A stretch of 64,000 nucleotides of DNA, from NCBI RefSeq assembly GCF_904063055.1, contig NZ_CAJFCN010000014.1, forward strand, positions 1 through 64,000. Direction: 5' to 3'. A program made the translations under genes and the position numbers. This stretch comes from Pseudomonas paracarnis (GTDB lineage: Bacteria; Pseudomonadota; Gammaproteobacteria; Pseudomonadales; Pseudomonadaceae). Within the stretch, counting starts at the first letter, position 1. Every line of letters starts with the position of its first letter. Of this stretch, positions 55,308 to 62,604 are shown piece after piece. The notes beneath the pieces were generated by a model. The model made no database searches and was not told the DNA's origin. It saw only the letters and a program-made list of their open reading frames with translations.

Positions 55308-55802
55308 TCATTCCACCCGAGTTTCTCCAGTGAACACCAGAGTCTGCCGACACCGCCGACACAAATACCGCCGCCCCTGGTTCACCAGCCCATGGCGCTG
55401 CGGTGAAAACGGAAAATCACTGTCCGCACACGGGCAGCGGTAAATATAGCGAGTCACTTGCCGACGCTTGACCTCGTAGGTGTGGCAACGGTCGGGCGGC
55501 AGCTCGTAAACCCCGCGCATGATCAACTGCCATTCCTCGCCATGGGGCTGGATACGCTCGCCAAACAATTGGTGGGCAATCAGGTGCGCCACTTCATGGG
55601 CCACGGTTTGCTTGAGAAAGTGTTGGCTGTTTTCACGGTACAACTGAGGGTTGAAGCGCAGCAGGTTCTCGTGCAAATGCGCGACACCGGCCTTCTGGCC
55701 CCGCAGCTTGAGGCTGACCTGGGGGCGTTTGAAGCTTCGTTTGAAAAAGGATTCGGCTTGCAGGAAACAATCTTCGACGCGGGTATTGAGTTGCTCGGGC
55801 AT
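55308..55802 (-). CDS. SprT-like zinc metallopeptidase
   Basis: A 164-residue protein. The zinc motif is HEVAH (H69, E70, H73) with a likely third ligand H87 (QPHGEEW). A C-terminal zinc ribbon (YRCPCAD and YLCRRCRQT) follows. This is the SprT family, related to eukaryotic SPRTN; the bacterial role is unproven. Two ATGs are close together: 55802 (MPEQLNTRVE) is the family start and 55811 adds three residues. Its stop is 5 nt after REP doublet 7. Confidence 0.88.
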   Translation of the reverse strand: MPEQLNTRVEDCFLQAESFFKRSFKRPQVSLKLRGQKAGVAHLHENLLRFNPQLYRENSQHFLKQTVAHEVAHLIAHQLFGERIQPHGEEWQLIMRGVYELPPDRCHTYEVKRRQVTRYIYRCPCADSDFPFSPQRHGLVNQGRRYLCRRCRQTLVFTGETRVE

Positions 55803-55930
55803 GCTGTACATATCTCCAGAGACGCCCAGTATGCCGCAAAGCTGGGTGTTTCCGAATCTGTCAGGCGCCGAATGGTCATGCAGAACGCACAAAGCCACCT
55901 TGCGGTGGCCGTGCCTGCGGGTTTTTTCGT

Positions 55931-56533
55931 TCAACTGGTGTAGATCGGCCCGACGCCCAGGCCCCAGACGATCACGGTAAAGGCCATGATCGCCACCAGC
56001 ACCACCAGGCCGACGGCCAATACCGAGCTGGAAAACAGGAAGCCTTCATCCGGGTCGATACTCATGAAGGTCGGCAGCCCCACATACAGCAGGTACACCG
56101 TGTAGCAGATCGCCGCCGTGCCCACGACCATGCCCAGCCACATATGCGGGTAGAGCGCCGCCAGCCCGCCGATAAACAAGGGTGTGGCGGTATAAGTGGC
56201 AAACGCCACGCAGCGGGCCATGCTTGGGCTGGCGTCGTAGGTGCGGGCCATCCAATGAATGAATGCACCCATCACCGCCACGCCGCACAGCATGGCCGCG
56301 TAGGACATGAGGGTCATCCACAGCGCGCTTTCCTGGGTCAGCATCACCGGGGCGCGGTTGCCGATGACCCAGCCGACCTGAGTGGTGCCAATAAAGGCGG
56401 AAATGGCGGGGATCGCCGCGAGAATCAGGGTATGAGTGAGGTACATGTGGCTGATGCTTTCTTCTTTATCGCCACGGATTTCCCGCCATTCCTGGTCGGG
56501 ATGGGTAAACAGCCCCACGACGTGATGGATCAT
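55931..56533 (-). CDS. Yip1 family inner-membrane protein
   Basis: A 200-residue protein with five hydrophobic segments. It begins MIHHVVGLFTHPDQEWREIR, a typical Yip1/DUF1282 start, with AGGAG just upstream of ATG 56533. Bacterial Yip1 members are of unknown function, possibly in membrane or cell-envelope stress. It is followed by sprT on the same strand after 128 nt. Confidence 0.85.
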   Translation of the reverse strand: MIHHVVGLFTHPDQEWREIRGDKEESISHMYLTHTLILAAIPAISAFIGTTQVGWVIGNRAPVMLTQESALWMTLMSYAAMLCGVAVMGAFIHWMARTYDASPSMARCVAFATYTATPLFIGGLAALYPHMWLGMVVGTAAICYTVYLLYVGLPTFMSIDPDEGFLFSSSVLAVGLVVLVAIMAFTVIVWGLGVGPIYTS

Positions 56534-56895
56534 GCCAGTCACTCCTGTCGTTATTACCATCGCCCCCCATCGGAGCGCCCACGGGCCAAATGGCCTGAAA
56601 GGTCTGGATAGATGTGCGACCTCAAGTCGCAGTATAGAAAGGGATGACCGGAATAACTGTAGGGCCTTTAGAGCAAATTGCGCTGTAAACACTCACGCTA
56701 ATCGCGGTGCGGTCTGTCAGGATTCATGGGATCCAGTGTGGGAGCTGGCTTGCCTGCGATGGCGGCCTGTCCGGACCAGAGATGTTGACTGGCACACCGC
56801 TATCGCAGGCAAGCCAGCTCCCACATTGGAACTCGGCGAGTCTTACCGGTAAAATGCTGCGCTTTTCGTCACACACCTTTGCGGATCCAAGCGCC
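56534..56895. other. Divergent region between the Yip1 gene and ttcA
   Basis: These 362 nt hold REP doublet 8 (56737-56825) and the promoters of both flanking genes. No coding frame stands out; the open frame upstream of ttcA passes through the REP and is not considered coding. Confidence 0.65.
56737..56825. repeat. REP doublet 8
   Basis: TGTGGGAGCTGGCTTGCCTG and its reverse complement lie about 40 nt apart, upstream of ttcA. It is unusually close (about 70 nt) to a start codon. Confidence 0.9.
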
Positions 56896-57720
56896 ATGGG
56901 CACTCTTACAGTCAACCAGAACAAACTGCAAAAACGCCTGCGTCGCCTGGCCGGTGAAGCGGTCGCCGATTTCAATATGATCGAGGACGGCGACAAGGTC
57001 ATGGTCTGCCTCTCCGGCGGCAAAGACAGCTACACCATGCTCGACGTGTTGCTGCACCTGCAAAAGGTCGCGCCGATCAAGTTCGAGATCGTGGCGGTCA
57101 ACATGGACCAGAAACAACCCGGTTTCCCTGAGCATGTGCTGCCGGCCTATTTGAAAGAACTGGGCGTGGAGTACCACATTGTCGAGAAAGACACCTACTC
57201 GGTGGTCAAGGAATTGATCCCGGAAGGCAAGACCACCTGCTCGCTGTGCTCGCGCCTGCGCCGTGGCACGCTCTATACCTTTGCCGATGAGATCGGCGCG
57301 ACCAAGATGGCCTTGGGTCATCACCGCGATGACATCGTCGAAACCTTCTTCCTCAATATGTTCTTCAACGGCTCGCTCAAGGCCATGCCGCCCAAGCTGC
57401 GTGCCGATGATGGGCGCAACGTGGTGATCCGCCCGCTGGCGTATTGCAACGAGAAGGACATCCAGGCTTATTCCGACTTCAAGCAATTCCCGATCATCCC
57501 GTGCAACCTGTGCGGCTCCCAGGAAAACCTGCAGCGCCAGGTGGTCAAGGAGATGCTGGTGGACTGGGAGCGCAAGACCCCGGGGCGTACCGAAAGTATC
57601 TTCCGCAGCCTGCAAAACGTAATCCCGTCGCAATTGGCCGACCGCAACCTGTTTGACTTCACCAGCTTGAAAATCGATGAGACCGCCGCATCGCGTTTCG
57701 TCAATGTAGTGAACCTCTGA
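56896..57720 (+). CDS. ttcA: tRNA 2-thiocytidine synthetase TtcA
   Basis: A 274-residue PP-loop enzyme that thiolates C32 of certain tRNAs. The P-loop SGGKDS is at 40-45, with the Fe-S cysteines C115 and C118 (TTCSLCSR) and C203 and C206 (PCNLCGS). It is iron-sulfur dependent and distinct from MnmA, which also lies in this window. ATG 56896 (MGTLTVNQNKLQ) is the family start. Confidence 0.96.
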   Translation: MGTLTVNQNKLQKRLRRLAGEAVADFNMIEDGDKVMVCLSGGKDSYTMLDVLLHLQKVAPIKFEIVAVNMDQKQPGFPEHVLPAYLKELGVEYHIVEKDTYSVVKELIPEGKTTCSLCSRLRRGTLYTFADEIGATKMALGHHRDDIVETFFLNMFFNGSLKAMPPKLRADDGRNVVIRPLAYCNEKDIQAYSDFKQFPIIPCNLCGSQENLQRQVVKEMLVDWERKTPGRTESIFRSLQNVIPSQLADRNLFDFTSLKIDETAASRFVNVVNL

Positions 57721-57741
57721 GTCTTCCCGAGGCTCTAGTAC

Positions 57742-57764
57742 ACGGCGCTTGCGGGCGCCGTTTT
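57742..57764 (+). terminator. Terminator of ttcA
   Basis: The 7-bp stem ACGGCGC/GCGCCGT (57742-57748 and 57755-57761) is followed by a T-run. It stands between ttcA and the next gene. Confidence 0.75.
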
Positions 57765-57787
57765 CAATTCGACTGACAGGAGAGGGC

Positions 57788-58459
57788 ATGCGCGATTACA
57801 AGTGGCTGCACGAATATTGTCTGAACCGCTTCGGTTCGGCGGCCAAGTTGGAAGCCCATCTGCCGGTGCCCAAGACCCCGGCGCAATTGCGCAAGATCAC
57901 CGATGACCGTTACCTGTCGACCTTGGCGTTGCGGGTGTTCCGCGCCGGTTTGAAGCACAGCGTGGTCGATGCCAAATGGCCGGCGTTCGAGCAGGTGTTC
58001 TTCGGCTTCGACCCGGAAAAAGTCGTGTTGATGGGCGCCGAGCACCTGGAACGGTTGATGCAGGACGCCCGCATCATCCGCCACCTGGGCAAGCTCAAGA
58101 GTGTGCCGCGCAATGCGCAGATGATCCTGGATATCGAGCAGGAAAAAGGTAGCTTCGGTGCGTTTATCGCCGATTGGCCGGTGACTGACATCGTTGGGCT
58201 CTGGAAGTACCTGAGCAAGCATGGCCATCAACTGGGCGGGCTGTCGGCGCCGCGCTTTCTGCGCATGGTCGGCAAGGACACCTTTGTGCCGAGCGATGAC
58301 GTGGTGGCGGCGCTGAATGCGCAGAAGATTGTCGACAAGGCCCCGACCAGCCTGCGCGACCTGGCGACGGTGCAGGGCGCCTTCAACCAGTGGCATGCCG
58401 AGAGTGGGCGGCCGATGTGTCAGTTGTCGATGATGTTGGCTTACACGGTGAATCATTGA
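57788..58459 (+). CDS. Tag-like DNA-3-methyladenine glycosylase I
   Basis: A 223-residue helical protein that resembles the Tag (adenine glycosylase) family: PAFEQVFFGFDPEKV, ARIIRHLGKLKSVPRNAQMI and PRFLRMVGKDTFVPSDDVV. It lacks the N-terminal CxW cysteine and the matching C-terminal His/Cys that form the Tag zinc snap (it starts MRDYKWLHEY). It is therefore a divergent member; DNA-repair activity is inferred. ATG 57788 has AGGAG upstream. Confidence 0.7.
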   Translation: MRDYKWLHEYCLNRFGSAAKLEAHLPVPKTPAQLRKITDDRYLSTLALRVFRAGLKHSVVDAKWPAFEQVFFGFDPEKVVLMGAEHLERLMQDARIIRHLGKLKSVPRNAQMILDIEQEKGSFGAFIADWPVTDIVGLWKYLSKHGHQLGGLSAPRFLRMVGKDTFVPSDDVVAALNAQKIVDKAPTSLRDLATVQGAFNQWHAESGRPMCQLSMMLAYTVNH

Positions 58460-58463
58460 TCAC

Positions 58464-58584
58464 CTGATCGTTCCCACGCTCCGCGTGGGAATGCATCCTG
58501 TGACGCTCCGCGTCACCCTTGCACTAGGCCCGGGACGCAGAGCGTCCTGGGCAGCATTCCCACGCGGAGCGTGGGAACGATCAG
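58464..58584. repeat. Compound inverted repeat 10 (REP/MITE-like)
   Basis: The outer arms (31 nt each) begin CTGATCGTTCCCACGCTCCG and end GCGTGGGAACGATCAG. Each contains the palindrome CCCACGCTCCGCGTGGG. Inside, TGACGCTCCGCGTCA and GGACGCAGAGCGTCC form two more hairpins. It fills the space between the convergent tag-like and DUF2069 genes, so it may end both transcripts. Confidence 0.85.
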
Positions 58585-58989
58585 TCAATCGGCCAGTCGA
58601 CGGTTCAACTGATGCCGCCAACGCACATACAGCAACGCCGTGCAAAACACCGCCAGGCTCGCCAGCATTTCCAGCACACCGAACCACTGGCGGTTCGGGT
58701 CATACGCCGCCAGCGCGCCCTTGATGAAATACAGGTTCACCACAAAGCACATCCACGAATGCCCGCGTGCGCTGCCCATCAGCATGCCTGGCGCAAGTAT
58801 CAGCAGCGGCACCAACTCGATCAGCAGGATGACCCACGGGCGCGCCCCATGCAGGTCGGCGACCAACAGGTAGTACGCGCACAACAAGCCCACCAGGCCT
58901 AAAAACGCCAGCAGGCTCAGCGTGCGTGCCACCTTGACCCGCGGCGCCAGCCATTCCCGCGTTGGCAGGACCTTAGGCTTCCTGGCCAC
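58585..58989 (-). CDS. DUF2069 membrane protein
   Basis: A 134-residue protein with four hydrophobic helices (for instance FLGLVGLLCAYYLLVADLHG, VILLIELVPLLILAPGMLMG). The DUF2069 family usually sits beside wrbA, as here. It starts with GTG at 58989, GGAG being 7 nt upstream, and overlaps the wrbA stop by 17 nt. Function unknown. Confidence 0.85.
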   Translation of the reverse strand: MARKPKVLPTREWLAPRVKVARTLSLLAFLGLVGLLCAYYLLVADLHGARPWVILLIELVPLLILAPGMLMGSARGHSWMCFVVNLYFIKGALAAYDPNRQWFGVLEMLASLAVFCTALLYVRWRHQLNRRLAD

Positions 58990-59587
58990 GGCCGTTCTCC
59001 AACAGCGTGGCGGTCTTGGCCAGGCGCAGGCCCAAGGCCCGGCACAGGGTGATTTCATGTTGATCGAGCATACGCTTGCCGTCTGGCCCGGAATGGTGGC
59101 TGGCGCCATACGGCGTGCCGCCGCCCTGGGTGTCGAGCAGTGCCTGCTCGCTGTAGGGCAGGCCGGTGATCAGCATGCCGTGGTGCAGCAGCGGCAGCAG
59201 CATCGACATCAGCGTGGTTTCCTGGCCGCCATGCAGGCTGGCGGTGGAGGTGAACACGCCGGCCGGCTTGCCGACCAAAGCGCCGGTGAGCCACAGGTTG
59301 CTGGTGCCATCGAGGAAGTACTTGAGCGGCGCGGCCATGTTGCCAAACCGGGTCGGGCTGCCCAGGGCCAGGCCCGAGCAGTGCTTCAGGTCGTCCAGGC
59401 TGGCATACAGCGCGCCTTCGTCGGGAATGCTCGGCGCCACCGCTTCGCACTCGGTGGAAATCGCCGGCACGGTGCGCAACCGCGCTTCCATGCCGCCTTG
59501 CTCGATACCGCGGGCAATCTGCCGGGCCATCTCGCTCACCGAGCCGTTGCGGCTGTAATACAACACCAGCACATAGGGCGTAGTCAC
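58973..59587 (-). CDS. wrbA: NAD(P)H:quinone oxidoreductase WrbA
   Basis: A 204-residue flavodoxin-like protein. The FMN phosphate loop YYSRNGSVSEMA is near residues 10-21; GSPTRFGNMAAPLKYFLD and TSTASLHGGQETTLMSMLLP are typical of WrbA. It reduces quinones by two electrons. The start is GTG at 59587, overlapping the arsC stop by 4 nt. Confidence 0.92.
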   Translation of the reverse strand: MTTPYVLVLYYSRNGSVSEMARQIARGIEQGGMEARLRTVPAISTECEAVAPSIPDEGALYASLDDLKHCSGLALGSPTRFGNMAAPLKYFLDGTSNLWLTGALVGKPAGVFTSTASLHGGQETTLMSMLLPLLHHGMLITGLPYSEQALLDTQGGGTPYGASHHSGPDGKRMLDQHEITLCRALGLRLAKTATLLENGRGQEA

Positions 59588-59937
59588 GGCAGGATCTCCA
59601 GCACGTTCTCGGGTGGGCGGCCAATGATGGCTTTGTCGGCGGTTGCCAGGATCGGGCGTTCCATCAGCTTGGGATGGGCTGCGATGGCGGCGATCAGTTG
59701 GGTGTCGCTGAGGCTGGCGTCTGCCAGGTTCAGGGTTTTGTATTCGTCTTCGCCGGTGCGCAGCAGTTGGCGTGCGCTGATCCCCAGTTTTTTCAGCAGG
59801 GCCTCGATTTGCGCGGCATCCAGCGGGGTGTCCAGGTAGCGCACGACGGTCGGGGTGAGGCCGCGGGCTTCCAGCAGTTCCAGCGCACCGCGGGATTTCG
59901 AGCAGCGCGGGTTGTGATAAAGCGTCAGATCGGTCAT
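59584..59937 (-). CDS. arsC: ArsC family (glutaredoxin-type) arsenate reductase
   Basis: A 117-residue thioredoxin-fold protein with the catalytic C12 in YHNPRCSKSR, followed by TGEDEYKTLNLAD and HPKLMERPILATADKAIIGR. These fit glutaredoxin-dependent ArsC. No arsR or arsB is near, and it forms an operon with wrbA and DUF2069, so a housekeeping role is possible. Confidence 0.88.
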   Translation of the reverse strand: MTDLTLYHNPRCSKSRGALELLEARGLTPTVVRYLDTPLDAAQIEALLKKLGISARQLLRTGEDEYKTLNLADASLSDTQLIAAIAAHPKLMERPILATADKAIIGRPPENVLEILP

Positions 59938-60052
59938 GTGCGGGTCGCATCTTGCGTAAGGTGGCGGGTATTCTACCTGCGCTGGCGCCTGTCCTTAAAC
60001 CGTAAGAGGCGATAGGCCGCAGCCAACGTTCATTTTTGCGAAGGAATACCCC

Positions 60053-60514
60053 ATGACAAGGCGACTGATCGGTGCATTGGCGATCATCACAACCCTGCTG
60101 CTCAGCGGCTGCGGTAACGATTACGGCGTTGACCAATATGGCCAGAAAGTGGCGGCCGAACGCCTGGACAAACAGTGGCTGGTGGTCAACTACTGGGCCG
60201 AATGGTGTGGGCCGTGCCGCACGGAAATCCCCGAGCTCAATGCCCTGGCAGAACAGTTGAAAGGCCAGAATGTCGGGGTGTTCGGCGTCAACTTCGACAA
60301 TGTGCAGGGTGAAGAACTGAAGGCCGCCAGCGACAAGCTGGGGATCAAGTTCACGGTACTGGCCCAGAACCCGGACGGGATCTTCGAGATTCCGCGCAGC
60401 GAGGCATTGCCGGTGACCTACATCATCGACGACAAGGGCAAGGTGCGTGAGCAGTTGATGGGTGAGCAGACAGCGGAAGGGGTGTTGGCCAAGCTCAAGG
60501 CGCTGAAAGGATAA
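60053..60514 (+). CDS. TlpA-like thioredoxin-fold lipoprotein
   Basis: A 153-residue protein. The lipobox LLSGC puts the lipidated cysteine at C20; the redox motif WCGPC has C52 and C55. It is a periplasmic thiol-disulfide reductase of the TlpA/ResA class. GAAGGA lies just upstream of ATG 60053. It is divergent from arsC; the redox partner is unknown. Confidence 0.9.
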   Translation: MTRRLIGALAIITTLLLSGCGNDYGVDQYGQKVAAERLDKQWLVVNYWAEWCGPCRTEIPELNALAEQLKGQNVGVFGVNFDNVQGEELKAASDKLGIKFTVLAQNPDGIFEIPRSEALPVTYIIDDKGKVREQLMGEQTAEGVLAKLKALKG

Positions 60515-60516
60515 AA

Positions 60517-60605
60517 CTGTGGGGGCTGGCTTGCCTGCGATGGCATCGCTGCGGTGTACCTGATACACCGCGTCGTCCGCATCGCAGGCAAGCCAGCTCC
60601 CACAG
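60517..60605. repeat. REP doublet 9
   Basis: CTGTGGGGGCTGGCTTGCCT (one base changed) and its reverse complement begin 3 nt after the TlpA gene stop. It lies between this gene and the convergent META-domain gene. Confidence 0.9.
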
Positions 60606-60646
60606 AACCAGAGGACACCGCGTTAATACAGGAGAGTGCGCCTAGA

Positions 60647-61051
60647 TCAGCCTTCTTCGAGCCACAAGCGGATCGGCTTGCCTTCGGCCGGCCAGAACCG
60701 CGTCTGCTCGATCGGCGAGATGTCCCAGCGCTGCACGCCTTGCAGGGCCTGGAAGAAGCGATGCTCTTGCTCCATCAGGGCCTCGGCGCACATTTTCCGG
60801 GTGCTGCCGACTGGGCCGAAGCTGAGCTTGTCGCCTTCGACCGTGTACGGCGCAAACCAGTGGTTACAGCCGCCATTGCCATAGGCGCGGCCATCGGCGC
60901 CCAGGGTGACGGTGAGGTGCGCGTAGTCCATCAACGGCCGCTCACCGATCCATTCCACTACGTAGCTGTGGTCGCGCTCGAGCTTGGCGCCATCGGCAGC
61001 GCAGCCTGCCAGGCCCATGCCGATGGCGGCGAGCAGCAGCGGGCCTTTCAT
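60647..61051 (-). CDS. META-domain lipoprotein (HslJ-like)
   Basis: A 134-residue protein with the lipobox GLAGC (C17). The META/HslJ fold is suggested by GNGGCNHWFAPYTVEGDKLSF and STRKMCAEALMEQEHRFFQA. It is probably an outer-membrane or periplasmic lipoprotein; HslJ is linked with heat and novobiocin responses in E. coli. Its start overlaps the stop of the upstream gene by 4 nt. Confidence 0.85.
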   Translation of the reverse strand: MKGPLLLAAIGMGLAGCAADGAKLERDHSYVVEWIGERPLMDYAHLTVTLGADGRAYGNGGCNHWFAPYTVEGDKLSFGPVGSTRKMCAEALMEQEHRFFQALQGVQRWDISPIEQTRFWPAEGKPIRLWLEEG

Positions 61052-61488
61052 TGCGCGGCCTGCTGGCATTTCGGGCAGCGGTGCTTATCGCCTTCGCTGG
61101 CCCAGCCCAGTTCTTTGATACGCGCGTTGGCGGCCGGTTGCAGCGGTGCCTTGGTCAGCTTGGTTTCTACCGCGAATTCAAACTCCAGCACGGCGTCGCA
61201 GCTGTCGCAATTGACCTTCCAGGTGTGAATCTCCAGTTCGCCGAACTTCGGCCCTTGGGCCATGGCGACCCACTGGCCCGCTGGGCGGATGGAGTAGCGT
61301 GCGTCACCTTCGACGGTCAGTCGCATCGACAGGGTTTTACTGCCGCGCAGGCTGACGATCAGGACGTCGCCATGTTTGATCGAACCACCGTTGCCGGTGA
61401 CTTGGTAACGGCCCGGCACCAGGGCACGGCATTCGATCAGGGTATGTTGCGGGCTCAGCAAGCTGAAGCGGAAATCGTGTTCGGCCAT
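61048..61488 (-). CDS. Uncharacterised zinc-ribbon protein
   Basis: A 146-residue soluble protein, mostly beta-strand in pattern, with CDSC at about 94-97 and CPKC near the C-terminus (KHRCPKCQQAAQ), so it may bind zinc with four cysteines. ATG 61488 has GGAGG upstream. I do not recognise the family. It is translationally coupled to the META lipoprotein, which points to a shared envelope or stress role only by context. Confidence 0.75.
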   Translation of the reverse strand: MAEHDFRFSLLSPQHTLIECRALVPGRYQVTGNGGSIKHGDVLIVSLRGSKTLSMRLTVEGDARYSIRPAGQWVAMAQGPKFGELEIHTWKVNCDSCDAVLEFEFAVETKLTKAPLQPAANARIKELGWASEGDKHRCPKCQQAAQ

Positions 61489-61559
61489 GGATCCTCCAAA
61501 TAGGCGCGGCATCCTATCACGGGTGCCGGCCTATCATGAGCCTGGTATGTGACCGCTGA

Positions 61560-62549
61560 TCATCCCTTGACCAGGTTCTGCGCCCGGCCATCGGCCCACG
61601 CGGCAATGTTGGCCAATGTGGTGCCGGCAATCGCCGCCAGGGCCTCACGGGTGAGGAAGGCCTGGTGCGCGGTGATGATGACGTTGGGGAAGGTCAGCAG
61701 GCGGGCAAGCACGTCATCCTGCAGGGGCAGGTCCGAGCGGTCCTCGAAAAACAATTGGGCTTCTTCTTCGTAGACGTCCAGCCCCAGGTAGCCCAACCGG
61801 CCAAGCTTGAGCGCTTCGATCAGTGCTGGCGTGTCGACCAGGCCACCGCGCCCGGTGTTGATCAGCATCGCACCGGTTTGCATCTGCGCGAGTGAGCGGG
61901 CATTGATCAGGTGTTTGCTGTCGGCGGTCAGCGGGCAGTGCAGGCTGATGATTTGCGCCTCGGCCAACAGTTCAGGCAGGCTCACGTAGCGGGCCCCGAG
62001 GTCCTGTACCTGTGGGTTGGGGAAGGGATCGTAGGCCAGCAACTGGCAGCCGAAGCCGGCCATGATCTTGGCGAAGGTCGCGCCGATCTGACCGGTGCCG
62101 ACCACGCCGACCGTTTTGCCGACCAGATCAAAACCGGTCAGCCCGTGCAGGCTGAAATCACCGTCGCGGGTACGGTTGTAGGCACGGTGCAGGCGACGGT
62201 TGAGGGCCAGTATCAGGGCGACGGCATGCTCGGCCACTGCGTGGGGCGAATAGGCGGGCACGCGCACGATGGTCAAGCCCAGGCGCTGGGCGGCGGGTAG
62301 GTCGACGTGGTTGTAGCCCGCCGAGCGCAGGGCAATCAGGCGTGTGCCGCCCTTGGCCAAGTGCTCCAGCACCGGGGCGCTGAGGTCGTCGTTGATAAAG
62401 GCACAGACCACCTCGTGGTGTTCGGCCAGGGCCACGGTATCGAGGTTGAGCCGGGCGGGTTGGAATTGCAGTTCCAGGCCAGCCGGCAGCGGTTCGCCGA
62501 GGAAACTCTCGCGGTCGTAGGTTTGGCTGCTGAAGAGAATGACGCGCAT
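61560..62549 (-). CDS. ldhA: 2-hydroxyacid dehydrogenase (D-lactate type)
   Basis: A 329-residue NAD-dependent D-2-hydroxyacid dehydrogenase. The Rossmann motif GVVGTGQIGATFAKIMAGFG and the catalytic NTGRGGLVDTPAL, AEHAVALILALNRR and TAHQAFLTREAL blocks are present. Similar proteins beside gacS in Pseudomonas are called LdhA (fermentative D-lactate dehydrogenase). ATG 62549 gives the usual length. Confidence 0.9.
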   Translation of the reverse strand: MRVILFSSQTYDRESFLGEPLPAGLELQFQPARLNLDTVALAEHHEVVCAFINDDLSAPVLEHLAKGGTRLIALRSAGYNHVDLPAAQRLGLTIVRVPAYSPHAVAEHAVALILALNRRLHRAYNRTRDGDFSLHGLTGFDLVGKTVGVVGTGQIGATFAKIMAGFGCQLLAYDPFPNPQVQDLGARYVSLPELLAEAQIISLHCPLTADSKHLINARSLAQMQTGAMLINTGRGGLVDTPALIEALKLGRLGYLGLDVYEEEAQLFFEDRSDLPLQDDVLARLLTFPNVIITAHQAFLTREALAAIAGTTLANIAAWADGRAQNLVKG

Positions 62550-62604
62550 TGAGAAGGCTCCCTGCAATTTACACATTGTTGATTCGTTGCCCATGAAAAC
62601 AGGG

